Assembly (NCBI GenBank): GCA_947064765.1 | Contig: CAMSWH010000014.1 | Span: 1-32,067 of the forward strand | DNA length: 32,067 nucleotides | From: an uncultured Clostridium sp. | Lineage (GTDB): Bacteria; Bacillota; Clostridia; TANB77; CAG-508 | Direction: 5' to 3' | Shown here: positions 16,951 to 26,276 of the stretch, piece by piece | Layout: every line of letters begins with the position of its first letter | Position numbering within the stretch: the first letter of the stretch is position 1 | Made by a program: the position numbers and the translations under genes | The notes under the pieces: model-generated | What the model was told of the DNA's origin: nothing | The model's database searches: none | What the model saw: the letters and a program-made list of their open reading frames with translations, nothing else

Positions 16951-18039
16951 TTATTTAAAAACTCTTGGAACTCTATTTGAAATAGTACACATTATTTCAT
17001 AATTGATTGTATCTAAGCTTTTAGCAATCTCTTCTAAAGTAATAATGTTATTATCCCAAATATATACATCATTACCAACACAAACATCTTCTAAGTCAGT
17101 TACATCTGCCATAAATCCATCCATACAAACACTTCCTATAATAGGAACTTTTTTACCTTTTATAATTACTTCTCCTTTATTTGAAAGTCCTCTTCTTAAA
17201 CCGTCTGCATATCCAATTGGAATAGTTGCAACTTTTGTTTTTCTTTTAGTTATAAAACTTCTTCCATATCCAATAGAAGTATTTTCACTTACCTCTTTTA
17301 AAAATGTTATTTTTGATTTTAATTTACAAACAGGTTTTAAATCAATTTTATCAAAAGTAGTATTGCAAGCTTCATACCCATATAATATAATTCCTGGTCT
17401 TATTAAATTACAACATTTATTTTCAAAATTTAAAATTCCATTTGATGCAGAAGAATGAATACATTTTATATCTCCTAGAATCTCCTTTGCTACTTTTACA
17501 CTACTTTCAAACGATTCCAATTGTTTTTTAGTATACTCTTCATCATAATCTGCTGAAGATAAATGAGTATATATTCCATCTATTTCAATATTAGAATATT
17601 TTTTTATCTTTTCTATATATTCTTTTGTTCTTAGTGGATTTATTCCTGTTCTCCCCATTCCTGTTCCAATTTCTATATGTATTTTTATTTTTTCTGACCT
17701 TTTTCCTATTTCTTCTAAAAAAGAATCTGAGCTTACTCCGATTGTGATATTATTTTTTACTATTTTATCTATTTCATCTTTATACGGCTGATTTAATACA
17801 AAAATCTCTTTTTTAAAACCTTGCTCTCTCAAAGCTACTGCTTCATCAACAACTGCTACAGCAACAATATCAAAATTATTTATAATATCATTTCTTGTAT
17901 TAATATAAGTTCCATATGCATTTGCTTTTATAACTGGCATCATTTTCATAGAGTTTCCAGCATATTTTTGAATTTGTGATACATTATATTTAAATGCTTC
18001 TAAATCTACCTCCATAACAGTTGGTCTACTAATTTCCAT
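16951..18039 (-). CDS. alr: Alanine racemase
   Basis: This PLP enzyme interconverts L- and D-alanine for peptidoglycan. The 362-residue product has the PLP lysine in PVIKANAYG (Lys 38) and the opposite-face catalytic tyrosine in IGYGRSF (Tyr 258). RPGIILYG, GYADGLRRGL and CMDGFMADVTD are also present. The usual Ala-Asn-Ala-Tyr-Gly-His-Gly stretch is AYGTYIN here, and the protein is at the short end of the family. AAAGGAG precedes ATG 18039. It follows addB by 62 nt. Confidence 0.95.
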   Translation of the reverse strand: MEISRPTVMEVDLEAFKYNVSQIQKYAGNSMKMMPVIKANAYGTYINTRNDIINNFDIVAVAVVDEAVALREQGFKKEIFVLNQPYKDEIDKIVKNNITIGVSSDSFLEEIGKRSEKIKIHIEIGTGMGRTGINPLRTKEYIEKIKKYSNIEIDGIYTHLSSADYDEEYTKKQLESFESSVKVAKEILGDIKCIHSSASNGILNFENKCCNLIRPGIILYGYEACNTTFDKIDLKPVCKLKSKITFLKEVSENTSIGYGRSFITKRKTKVATIPIGYADGLRRGLSNKGEVIIKGKKVPIIGSVCMDGFMADVTDLEDVCVGNDVYIWDNNIITLEEIAKSLDTINYEIMCTISNRVPRVFK

Positions 18040-18101
18040 AAAAACTCCTTTCTTAATTTAAAAATAATATATAATTACTTTCAATTAAATAAATATAGAT
18101 A

Positions 18102-21100
18102 TTAAATAAAGTTATACTCATTTCCTTTTATATTAGTATTAAACATACAAATAGTTCTATATGAACAATAATCGCATCCTGTTTTTTTATTATAATAATA
18201 TGGTTTTATATCTATTTTTCCTCTCAAAATTTCTTTTGAAATTTCTTTTATTATATCTTTTACTCTTTTTTGAATAGCATCAAAATCTTCTTTTGAAATT
18301 ATACTTGATCTTTTTTCACTTAAAGTTCCATCTTTACTTATATATACTGGAATAATATCAGAAGCACCAGATTCTAACTTATTATCCATCATTTTTACAA
18401 CAGATATATCAGCTAATATTAAACCTTTCATCTTAAAATTATTTCTAATTTTATTTTCAATTTCTTCCTCTGATAAATTCTTAGCATTTTTAACTACATT
18501 ATCAATTAATCCCATATATAAAATTCCACTCGGAGTTAAATCAGTTTGCTCTGAAATTGCATCTAAATATGTAATTAACTGAATTTGCAGTCCTGCTTCT
18601 ACTTGTTTTAAATCTAAGTCCTTTGTAGAAGATTTATAATCTATTATTCTTATATATTGTTTATCTGATAATTTTGCTGTATCTATTCTATCTATTTTTC
18701 CTGTAATTTCTAATTTCTTATCATCAACTTCTAATTTTATATTCTTAAATTCGCCATTACTACTAAATTCTACTTCGTGACCTAAAATTTTAAAATCACT
18801 ATATTTTAAAGAATATACGATATAACAAATTGATTGATAAACTACTTTTTTTAGTCTTCTTGTTAATAGTCTAAATTTAGCTGAACTAGAAAAAATATAA
18901 TATCTACTAGTTTCTAATAATTCAGCTACAATCTTATTTACAATTTTCAAAATCTCATCATCTGTTATTTCTTTTATATTTAAACTTTTATCATCTATTT
19001 CTTTAAAAAACAAATCTATTACTTCATGCATAAAAGATCCTGTATCTATAGATCCAATTTTTAGTTCTTCTTTTTCTTTTAGTTTTAAACCGTATGTTAA
19101 ATGAAAGGAAAAAGGACATCTTCTATAACTTTCTAATCTTGATACACTTGTTTTTAAATAATTTCCATATAATTTTTCAATATTTTCTTTTGAAATATCT
19201 TGAGCTTTATTAGAATAATATATTCCGGAAACAGCTCTTTTAAACCTTTTTTTATCTAAGAAATAGAAATATCTTAATAAATCTTTTTCTTCTTCTTTTA
19301 TATCTTTTCCTTCTAAAAATTCTTTATATAAATTCAAAACCTCTTCAAAAGTAGCTTTTTCGTTTGTTATAATATATTTTTTTTCGATTATATCACTTTC
19401 TTCTACTATCCTTGGAAAAATTCTTTTTATTTTTTTTATTAATATTGATGGTCTCACAGATAATCCTTGCTTATCTGTTCCTGTATAAGATAAAAATAAC
19501 ATTTCTTCTGGAGTTGTCAATGTTCTATAAATATTAAACTGTTCCTCATATAAACTATCAACAGAATTTTTCGCTATATTTATTCCTATATTATCTAATT
19601 CTGCTCTATCTGCATCATTTAAATAACCTTCCATTCTATTTACTTTTGGAAATGTTCCATCATTTATTCCAATTACAAATACTACTTTTAATTTATTGCT
19701 TCTTGTTCTTTCAGTATCTCCTAAAACAACTTGATCCTGTGTTGCTGGAATCTTTCCAAGCTCGCATGAACCTAAACCAATTTGCAGAATTTCTTTATAT
19801 CTTTCAAATCCTATTTTTTCATCTTTAAACACCATACAAATATCTTCTAATACACTGGTTAATAGCTTATAACTTGTATTATATTCATCTGATATTTCAA
19901 TACTATCATATTCTCTAATTTTTCTATCTAATACTTCGTTTATTTTATTTTCTATTATAAAATTATATATTTCTTTTGTTATTTCAGTTGCTGATTTATT
20001 TTTTGATACTTTATTTTTAAATTCTATTAAAGGATCTACAATTTGTTTTCTAAGTATTTCTAATTTTTCTTGCTTGTCATTTATTTCTTCATATGCAAAC
20101 TCTTTATCATACCATTTTTTCCCTTTTATTCCCCACTTAGAACAATAATTTTCAAGCAAATATAAATCTTCTAATTCAATATCTAATAATCCTGTTTTTA
20201 CATAATTAAATACTGCCTCATATGACCAATTCTTTGAAAAAATATCTAGCATTGCTATAATAAACTTTATTAAAATATTTTGATTAAGCTCTTTTTTCTC
20301 ATCTATAAAAAGTGGAATTTCATATTTATTAAAAATAGCTTTGGCATCTTCAGAATATTTTTCTAAATCTTCTGCAATAATTCCAATTTCGTTATAACGA
20401 TATCCACTTTTTTTAACCAAACTGTGGATATTTTGTGCTACATATTCAATTTCTGTATATGGATTATTAGCTAAAAATAAATTTATATTTTTAATATCTT
20501 TATCGCTTTTTTTATTTAAAGCATACAAATTTTTTTCCAAAAATTTTAACTCTTCACTTTTAAATCTAATAGTTTCATTTAAATAAACTTCTTCTATATC
20601 ACTACCTGCTTTTTTAGCTATTTCTATTATCTTTTTTGCATAAACTTTATTAAAATAGAATATATCATTTTCTTTAGACGATACATTTAGTAAATTATCT
20701 ATGCAAACTCCTACTGTTATTTCTTCTGCTTTATTTATTAATTTTTCAAATACATTATATTCTTGAGGAGTAAATCCTAAAAATTCATCTATATATATTA
20801 AAGAATTATCAAAAATATTTGTTTTATCCAAATTTGTTGCAAGTAAACTTAAACTATCATTCTCATCTATAAAATTATCTTTCAATCTATTTTCATATTT
20901 TTCATATAAGTTTGATATATCTTTTAATTTTAAATTTGTATATTCACTTTGTACATTTGCATTTTTTAAATCATCTACTAATACATTATGCTTTTTAAAT
21001 TCAGTAAACATTCTATTTACAATTTCTACATTTTTTTCTGACTTTCCTAAAAAGTTTAAATTATTTTTTTCCTTTGTTAACAAATCAAAAATAAGCATAT

Positions 21101-21363
21101 CTTTTCCAGGTTTTGAAAGGTGGTTTGCCTCGCCACCTATTTCACCTAAAACACGATACGCCATTCTACTTAAAGTTAATACCTCTACATCTATTAAACT
21201 ACTTTTTCCGTGATATTTCAAAAAGTTTCTTTTCTGCGGAAAGATTGCATTGTTCTGGTACTATAAGAAATATTTTTTTATTTCCTATATTTTTTGTAAT
21301 ATCCTTATATATATATTCACTTTTTCCAGTTCCACTTCTTCCATAAATTAAATTTAGTTTCAT
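18102..21363 (-). CDS. addB: AddB helicase-nuclease subunit, split by a +1 frame change at CGG
   Basis: AddB is the second nuclease subunit of AddAB, which resects double-strand ends for recombination. The 5' frame starts at ATG 21363 (AAAGGA 6 nt before) with a Walker A motif GRSGTGKS and FLIVPEQCNLSAEKKLFE. It stops at TAG 21201-21199 after 54 residues. The 3' frame carries SSLIDVEVLTLSRMAYRVLG, then the nuclease motif RIIDYKSS. Iron-sulfur cysteines are in YRRCPFSF and CDYCSYRTIC. The junction reads TCA CGG AAA AAG TAG. Skipping the C gives one 1086-residue protein of normal size. An addA gene, usually adjacent, is absent here. A sequence error is the alternative. Confidence 0.9.
21208..21210 (-). 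other. CGG +1 frameshift site in addB
   Basis: Codon 52 of the zero frame is CGG, followed by AAA, AAG and TAG. Reading GGA one base later joins the Walker A segment to the rest of AddB. Confidence 0.75.
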
Positions 21364-21373
21364 AACTTTTCCT

Positions 21374-22576
21374 TTATTTATTATAGTCATTCTCGCTTAA
21401 AGAAGGATATTTAAAACCTGCTTCTCCTACAATATTTCCATCTTCTAAATGATCTTCAAAAAATTCTGATGAACCTTTCAAAAAATATGAATATCTACTT
21501 TCATCACTTACTCTAAAATTCTCTGGTACAACAGGATCATCCCAAGTAACATCTAGCGCATACCACTCTCCATCTAGCATAACATAATTCCATGCATGAC
21601 TTTCTGTTTCTCCTGATCTGTTTTCTCCTACACCACATGCTATTATGCATGGTATTTCTAAATCATCTAATATGTATTTACACGCTCTAGCATATCCTTC
21701 ACAAACTGCTCTTTTATTTATTAAAGCACCATAAACATTGTATACATTACTTCCATCAACAGAATTATAATCAATACTATCTACTAAGTAATCATGTACT
21801 ACTTTTATTTTATTCTTTGTAGATTGATTTTCGCAACTACTTACTATTTCATTTTTAATTTGTTCAATACTATTTATAGCATCATTTACTGCTTCTTCAC
21901 TACTAAATTGTTCTGATAGATAACTTCCTTCTTCACCTGCTCCAATTGATACTTTATATGTTTTTGAAAATGCTCTTGTTGTTTTTTCCATAAGTAAATA
22001 CATTTTAGTTACATCTATATAAAATAAATCTGGATTATCAAAAGTTAAAGCATTTATAGCAAGCTGAAAAGAATTTTTTAATGTATCTTCTCCATTTTCT
22101 TCATTTAATAAATCATTAAAAGCTTTATCATAATTTATTGTAAATGTTCCTGTTTTTAATTTATCTAAATTATTATATAATCCTTCATAAATAATTCTTC
22201 CATAATAATCTAATTGTTCATAATAGTAGTTTTCTACATTTATGAAATTTTCTCGTTCTTGCTCTTTTTCTCGTGCTTTTATTTCCTCCATTACTTCAAT
22301 CGGATCTCTTACATCTTTAATCACAACCTGCTGAGCATTTGTACTATCTTCTCTGTTTTTTATAAGCTTTTTAATAGGAAAGGAATCTTCTGTTAGAATT
22401 TCTCCATTATTCGCAATAACTTCTATTTGAGAATAAAACAATGATGCAATACTATACTCTTGTGGTACTTCAATTATCCCAAATACGTCTAAACAAAAAT
22501 ATACCGTTCCTACTGAAATAATAATTATCAGTATCCCTAAAAAAAATGTAACTATATTATCAATAAATTTTCTCAT
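21374..22576 (-). CDS. Membrane-anchored transglutaminase-like protein
   Basis: The 400-residue product has one N-terminal transmembrane helix (about 9-31), a mostly helical charged region and a transglutaminase-like core. The catalytic residues are Cys 292 (RAVCEGYARA), His 327 (SHAWNYV) and Asp 342 (ALDVTWDDP). The core is probably outside the cell. Such bacterial proteins are usually thought to be cysteine peptidases or cross-linkers, but the substrate is unknown. It lies 9 nt after ogg and 10 nt before addB, so it is translated within the same operon although unrelated to DNA repair. Confidence 0.85.
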   Translation of the reverse strand: MRKFIDNIVTFFLGILIIIISVGTVYFCLDVFGIIEVPQEYSIASLFYSQIEVIANNGEILTEDSFPIKKLIKNREDSTNAQQVVIKDVRDPIEVMEEIKAREKEQERENFINVENYYYEQLDYYGRIIYEGLYNNLDKLKTGTFTINYDKAFNDLLNEENGEDTLKNSFQLAINALTFDNPDLFYIDVTKMYLLMEKTTRAFSKTYKVSIGAGEEGSYLSEQFSSEEAVNDAINSIEQIKNEIVSSCENQSTKNKIKVVHDYLVDSIDYNSVDGSNVYNVYGALINKRAVCEGYARACKYILDDLEIPCIIACGVGENRSGETESHAWNYVMLDGEWYALDVTWDDPVVPENFRVSDESRYSYFLKGSSEFFEDHLEDGNIVGEAGFKYPSLSENDYNK

Positions 22577-22585
22577 ATATATCTC

Positions 22586-23458
22586 CTAAGCAGTTTTACT
22601 CTCTTCTCTTTTCCAATAAAATAAATATTGTTGAGCCATTCCAGATAAACCGCAAAATTTTTCTTCTGCTAATTTTTGTAATTCTTTTTTATTTACCTTC
22701 TCTTCATCTTCATTATGAATATATAATTCATTCATTACTCTTCTTACCCAAACATCTATTGGAAAAACATCTAATCTTTTTAAACTAAATAATAATATGC
22801 AATCTGCAACTTTTGGTCCTACTCCATCAAGTTTTAATAATTCTTCTCTCATCTGATTTGTAGTTTCCATATTTTTTATTACTTCCAAATCAACTTGTTT
22901 TTCAACTATCATCTTAGTTGTATTATATATTCTTTTATCTCTAAATCCTAAACCTAACTCTCTTAAATCTTGAACACTTGCTTTTGATAATTCTTCTGGC
23001 GTCGGAAAACTATAATATTTTTCTCCATCAAATTCTATTTCTTTTCCATAAGTTTTAGATAATCTTTCAATAATTTTTTTAATTCTAGGTATATTATTGT
23101 TTGCAGATATTATAAATGAAATAATACATTCCCATAAATCCTGTTTTAATATTCTAATTCCTTCACCAAAAGTAATACTTTCCTTTAAATACTCATCTAT
23201 ATTTGATAATATTCTTTTATATTCTGTATAATTAGTCTGCAAATCAAAATAATAATTAATAAGTTCTTTTAAATTTCCATTTTCACTTTTTCCTGAAAAT
23301 ATAAATTTTCCATTTTCTTCTTTTACTTTGATAACTGCTCCATTTATTACCCCAGTATAACTTCCATCTTCTATTCTATTCCATCTAAAACATTGTCCAC
23401 ATTCAAATATATGAGTAAGATTAAAAGATTCTTGATTTTCTAATATATATTTTTCCAT
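22586..23458 (-). CDS. ogg: 8-oxoguanine DNA glycosylase (OGG1 type)
   Basis: This bifunctional glycosylase removes 8-oxoguanine. The 290-residue product starts with an OGG N-terminal domain (FECGQCFRWNRIEDG). It then has a helix-hairpin-helix GPD domain with LDGVGPKVADC, where Lys 216 is the Schiff-base nucleophile, and FPIDVWVRR with catalytic Asp 235. Length is normal. It opens the minus-strand operon, with a promoter at 23492-23520, and diverges from the first XRE regulator. Confidence 0.93.
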   Translation of the reverse strand: MEKYILENQESFNLTHIFECGQCFRWNRIEDGSYTGVINGAVIKVKEENGKFIFSGKSENGNLKELINYYFDLQTNYTEYKRILSNIDEYLKESITFGEGIRILKQDLWECIISFIISANNNIPRIKKIIERLSKTYGKEIEFDGEKYYSFPTPEELSKASVQDLRELGLGFRDKRIYNTTKMIVEKQVDLEVIKNMETTNQMREELLKLDGVGPKVADCILLFSLKRLDVFPIDVWVRRVMNELYIHNEDEEKVNKKELQKLAEEKFCGLSGMAQQYLFYWKREESKTA

Positions 23459-23491
23459 TATAATATATCCTTTACCTAATTTTACTACTTC

Positions 23492-23520
23492 ATTTTATTA
23501 CACTTTAGCTAAATAATCAA
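23492..23520 (-). promoter_or_regulatory. ogg operon promoter
   Basis: On the minus strand TTGATT (23520-23515), a 17-bp spacer and TAAAAT (23497-23492) lie about 35 nt upstream of ogg. Confidence 0.55.
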
Positions 23521-23556
23521 TAGCAAAATAAACCTAAACTTCTTATAATAGTATCT

Positions 23557-23584
23557 AAATAAATACAATAAAAAGTATTTATTT
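23557..23584. promoter_or_regulatory. Operator-like dyad between ogg and the first XRE gene
   Basis: Perfect 10-nt arms AAATAAATAC and GTATTTATTT enclose an 8-nt centre. The dyad lies between the divergent ogg and XRE genes, about 60 nt before the XRE start, and is a good candidate site for autoregulation. Confidence 0.5.
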
Positions 23585-23641
23585 GAATACATGATAAAAT
23601 TTAAATACTAATAAAATTTTAATTAAACAAGGGAGTATCAT

Positions 23642-23881
23642 ATGTATATAAAACGTTTAAAAGATTTAAGAGAAGATAATGATTTATCTCAAGAATCAAT
23701 TTCTAAAATATTAAAAATTACTAGACCACAATATAGTTTATATGAAACTGGAAAACGTGATATTCCAGTTGATTTATTAAGTATTTTAGCAAAATATTAC
23801 AATACAAGTATTGATTATATTGTTGGCGATACTGATGTTTATGAAAGATATCCAGAAGTAACAAATCTTAAAAATATTTAA
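23642..23881 (+). CDS. XRE-family transcriptional regulator, copy 1
   Basis: This 79-residue protein is a single Cro/C1-type helix-turn-helix domain: LKDLREDNDLSQESISKILKITRPQYSLYETGKRDIPVDLLSILAKYYNTSIDYIVGDTD pattern, with no effector domain. AAGGGAG precedes the ATG by 6 nt. It is paralogous to the gene at 24069 in the same orientation. A palindrome at 23557-23584 is a likely binding site. Its targets are not visible, and it has no linked toxin or phage genes. Confidence 0.88.
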   Translation: MYIKRLKDLREDNDLSQESISKILKITRPQYSLYETGKRDIPVDLLSILAKYYNTSIDYIVGDTDVYERYPEVTNLKNI

Positions 23882-23947
23882 TTTTTCAGTAAATTTGGCG
23901 CTTAAACAAATGTACACAATAACTTGTATACAAAGCTGAGCGAAATC

Positions 23948-23986
23948 TTTATATAATAGAAAAGTTAAACTTTTCTATTATATAAA
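23948..23986. repeat. 39-nt near-perfect palindrome between the XRE genes
   Basis: Two perfect 19-nt arms (23948-23966 and 23968-23986) flank a single A. In RNA it would give a long AT-rich hairpin about 65 nt past the first XRE stop. It has no T-tract, so it may be a weak terminator, an RNA processing site or a binding site. Confidence 0.6.
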
Positions 23987-24009
23987 ATAACTACTATCAA
24001 AATCTCTTA

Positions 24010-24038
24010 TTGTCAAATCTTTTCTAAAAATATATAAT
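24010..24038 (+). promoter_or_regulatory. Promoter of the second XRE gene
   Basis: TTGTCA (24010-24015), a 17-bp spacer and a perfect TATAAT (24033-24038) stand 30 nt before the start of the second regulator. Confidence 0.7.
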
Positions 24039-24055
24039 CTATATATATTTTTAGA
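24023..24055. promoter_or_regulatory. Operator-like dyad over the second XRE promoter
   Basis: Perfect 14-nt arms TCTAAAAATATATA and TATATATTTTTAGA with a 5-nt centre cover the -10 box and end against the AAGGGA ribosome site. This position suits repression by the encoded regulator, or a translation-blocking hairpin. Confidence 0.55.
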
Positions 24056-24068
24056 AGGGATTTTTTTT

Positions 24069-24287
24069 ATGTATAATAGATTAAAAAATTTAAGAATCAA
24101 AAATAACTTAACTCAAAAAGATATTTCTAAAACATTAGAAATATCTCAAAGTTTATATTCAATTTATGAAACAGGAAAAAAAGTTATTCCTATAGAATTA
24201 CTTTCTAAGCTAGCAAAAAAATATAATACTAGCATTGACTTTATAGTAGGTGATACTGATAAGATTATACCTCATAAAAAGAATTAG
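24069..24287 (+). CDS. XRE-family transcriptional regulator, copy 2
   Basis: This 72-residue protein is one Cro/C1-type helix-turn-helix domain (LKNLRIKNNLTQKDISKTL, then SLYSIYETGKKVIP and YNTSIDFIVGDTD). It is close in sequence and length to copy 1, so the pair arose by tandem duplication. It has its own promoter with an overlapping dyad. The stop codon overlaps the end of the convergent yitT-type gene by 4 nt. Regulated genes are unknown. Confidence 0.88.
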   Translation: MYNRLKNLRIKNNLTQKDISKTLEISQSLYSIYETGKKVIPIELLSKLAKKYNTSIDFIVGDTDKIIPHKKN

Positions 24288-25123
24288 CTTTTAAAGCCTA
24301 GACCATAAACTTCTCTTGCATCAGTTACTATTATAAAAGATTTGTCATCAATTTTCTTAGAAATAGTTTTTATTCTTTCAATATCTCTACGTTTAGAAAC
24401 ACACATTATTACCATCTTATTTTTTTGACTGTAGCTACCTTTTGCATATAAAGCTGTAGCTCCTCTTTTTATTTCCAAATTAATAATTTCCATTATTTCT
24501 TCATATTTATCTGAAATAATATATATCATTTTACAAAAATTTATTCCCTCAAAAACCACATCTATCATCTTACCTATAATAAATATTGCAATTGTAGAAT
24601 ATAAACCTACCTCAAATTCTCTAAATGCAACTACATTGGATATAACTATTACTATATCCATAAAAGTTAAAACATTACTTATTCTCATATTTGCATTATA
24701 GCTTTGTGCTAAATGTGCAATTAAATCTGTACCACCAGTAGAAGTATTTACTTTAAAAGTAAGTGCTAATCCAATTCCTATAAAAAAACCACCGTATAAA
24801 CTAGCAAGTAATCTATCTTCTGTAAATGTTCCAAATCCCTCAAATAAATCTATAAATTTTGAATATAGAAATGTTGCAAAAATAGTTTTAAATATAAATT
24901 TTTTTCCGAGTTTTAAATATCCTAATATAAAAATAGGAATATTTAAAATTAGAATAGTTATACTCATTTGTACATTAAAAAAATAATATAAGATTGTCGC
25001 AATACCAGCAAATCCTCCACTAGATAATTGATTAGGCAAAAGAAAATTTGTAGTTCCAAATGCAGCTAAAGCACATCCCAGTATAATGACTATAATTTGA
25101 TAAAAAAATTTAAAAACACTCAT
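24284..25123 (-). CDS. YitT-family membrane protein (DUF161/DUF2179)
   Basis: The 279-residue product has about six hydrophobic segments over residues 1-180, including GCALAAFGTTNFLLPNQLSSGGFAGIATILYYF-type family sequence and STGGTDLIAHL. A cytoplasmic DUF2179 domain follows (MIYIISDKYEEIMEIINLEI, RGATALYAKGSYS, IIVTDAREVYGLGF). The family is widespread in Firmicutes; transport function is not established. No good ribosome site precedes ATG 25123, and the start codon lies in the loop of an AAAAACACT/AGTGTTTTT hairpin. It converges on the second XRE gene. Confidence 0.9.
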   Translation of the reverse strand: MSVFKFFYQIIVIILGCALAAFGTTNFLLPNQLSSGGFAGIATILYYFFNVQMSITILILNIPIFILGYLKLGKKFIFKTIFATFLYSKFIDLFEGFGTFTEDRLLASLYGGFFIGIGLALTFKVNTSTGGTDLIAHLAQSYNANMRISNVLTFMDIVIVISNVVAFREFEVGLYSTIAIFIIGKMIDVVFEGINFCKMIYIISDKYEEIMEIINLEIKRGATALYAKGSYSQKNKMVIMCVSKRRDIERIKTISKKIDDKSFIIVTDAREVYGLGFKS

Positions 25124-25196
25124 ACATTTAGTATCAGTGTTTTTTCAAAATTTATACTATTTTTATTAGTATTATAAATCAAACTTTTAATACTCA

Positions 25197-26276
25197 TTAT
25201 CTTTTAGAAGTAACTTTTTCTTTATCATCTATAAAATCTTTGTATTTTTTAGAAATTCTAACATCAATTTTATTTTCTGAATGTTTAATATCTTGTTTTA
25301 CAACAACATCAACATCATACATCTCTTTAAGTTTATTGATATTTTCACGTTTATATCCAACAACATTATTAACATTCTGTGGATGTACTAATACTTCTAC
25401 TTCTTTTACTTTGGTATTGATTTTTTTAATTTTTTCTAAAATAGTATCATAATATATTGATGATTCTACTAATTGTCTAAAAGTTTCATGATAAGGACCT
25501 GCAACAACTTCGCTACCTTCATTATTAGGTGCACAAATTGTATCAGTACTTTGAAGTCCAATTCTAATAACATTTATTTTTTTCTTTCCAAATAAATAAC
25601 ACAATTCTTTACATCTTTCAACAGCTTGACTTACAGTTAATGGTTCATATGTACCTTCTTTGTATTCTTTTTCAAGTTCTGTTCCTTTAATAACTAAAAC
25701 AGGATAAATTCTAACAATTTTAGGTTTCAATTTAATTAAATCTTTAGCTGTTTGTATATCGTCTGCTTCTGTTGATTCTGGAAGTCCTATCATCATTTGG
25801 TGTCCTAATTTAAAACCATATCTTTTAATTAATTTAGAAGCTTTTATTACATCTTCATGTGTATGGCCTCTTTTGCATTTTTCTAAAATATAATTATTTG
25901 TTGATTGAACTCCTAGTTCTATTGTTTTTACTTTATATTTTTTTAACCTTTTTAAAATATCTTTATTAATATAATCTGGTCTAGTTGAAATTCTTATACT
26001 ATCTATTTTTCTATCTTTTATATAATCATATACTGCATTCAATAAACCTTCTTGAATTTTTTCATCTATTCCTGTAAAACTTCCTCCATAAAAAGCTACT
26101 TCTTTTTTGGTATCTTTTTCTTTGAAATTGCTTAGGTAAAAGTCTATAGTTTCTCTTACATCATTTGGAGTTACTTCTTTTAATTGTCCACTAATTTTTC
26201 TTTGATTACAAAATGTGCAATCATTAGGACATCCTAAATGTGGTACAAATATTGGAATTATATATTTTCTTTTCAT
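25197..26276 (-). CDS. Radical SAM protein, Elp3-related (COG1243-like)
   Basis: This 359-residue protein has the radical SAM cluster motif C16-x3-C20-x2-C23 in HLGCPNDCTFCNQRKISG. The glycine-rich SAM-binding segment AFYGGSFTGID and the Elp3-like stretch ISTRPDYINKDIL also appear. An ELGVQSTN motif follows. There is no C-terminal acetyltransferase domain, so it is a short Elp3 relative. A role in tRNA or protein modification is possible but unproven. Its ATG overlaps the rnc stop by one nucleotide (TAATG), the common Clostridia order. Confidence 0.88.
   Translation of the reverse strand: MKRKYIIPIFVPHLGCPNDCTFCNQRKISGQLKEVTPNDVRETIDFYLSNFKEKDTKKEVAFYGGSFTGIDEKIQEGLLNAVYDYIKDRKIDSIRISTRPDYINKDILKRLKKYKVKTIELGVQSTNNYILEKCKRGHTHEDVIKASKLIKRYGFKLGHQMMIGLPESTEADDIQTAKDLIKLKPKIVRIYPVLVIKGTELEKEYKEGTYEPLTVSQAVERCKELCYLFGKKKINVIRIGLQSTDTICAPNNEGSEVVAGPYHETFRQLVESSIYYDTILEKIKKINTKVKEVEVLVHPQNVNNVVGYKRENINKLKEMYDVDVVVKQDIKHSENKIDVRISKKYKDFIDDKEKVTSKR

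Noticed and set aside
23642..24287. XRE pair as an antitoxin module or prophage remnant
   Set aside because: No toxin, integrase or phage gene is adjacent. Both neighbours are ordinary chromosomal genes.
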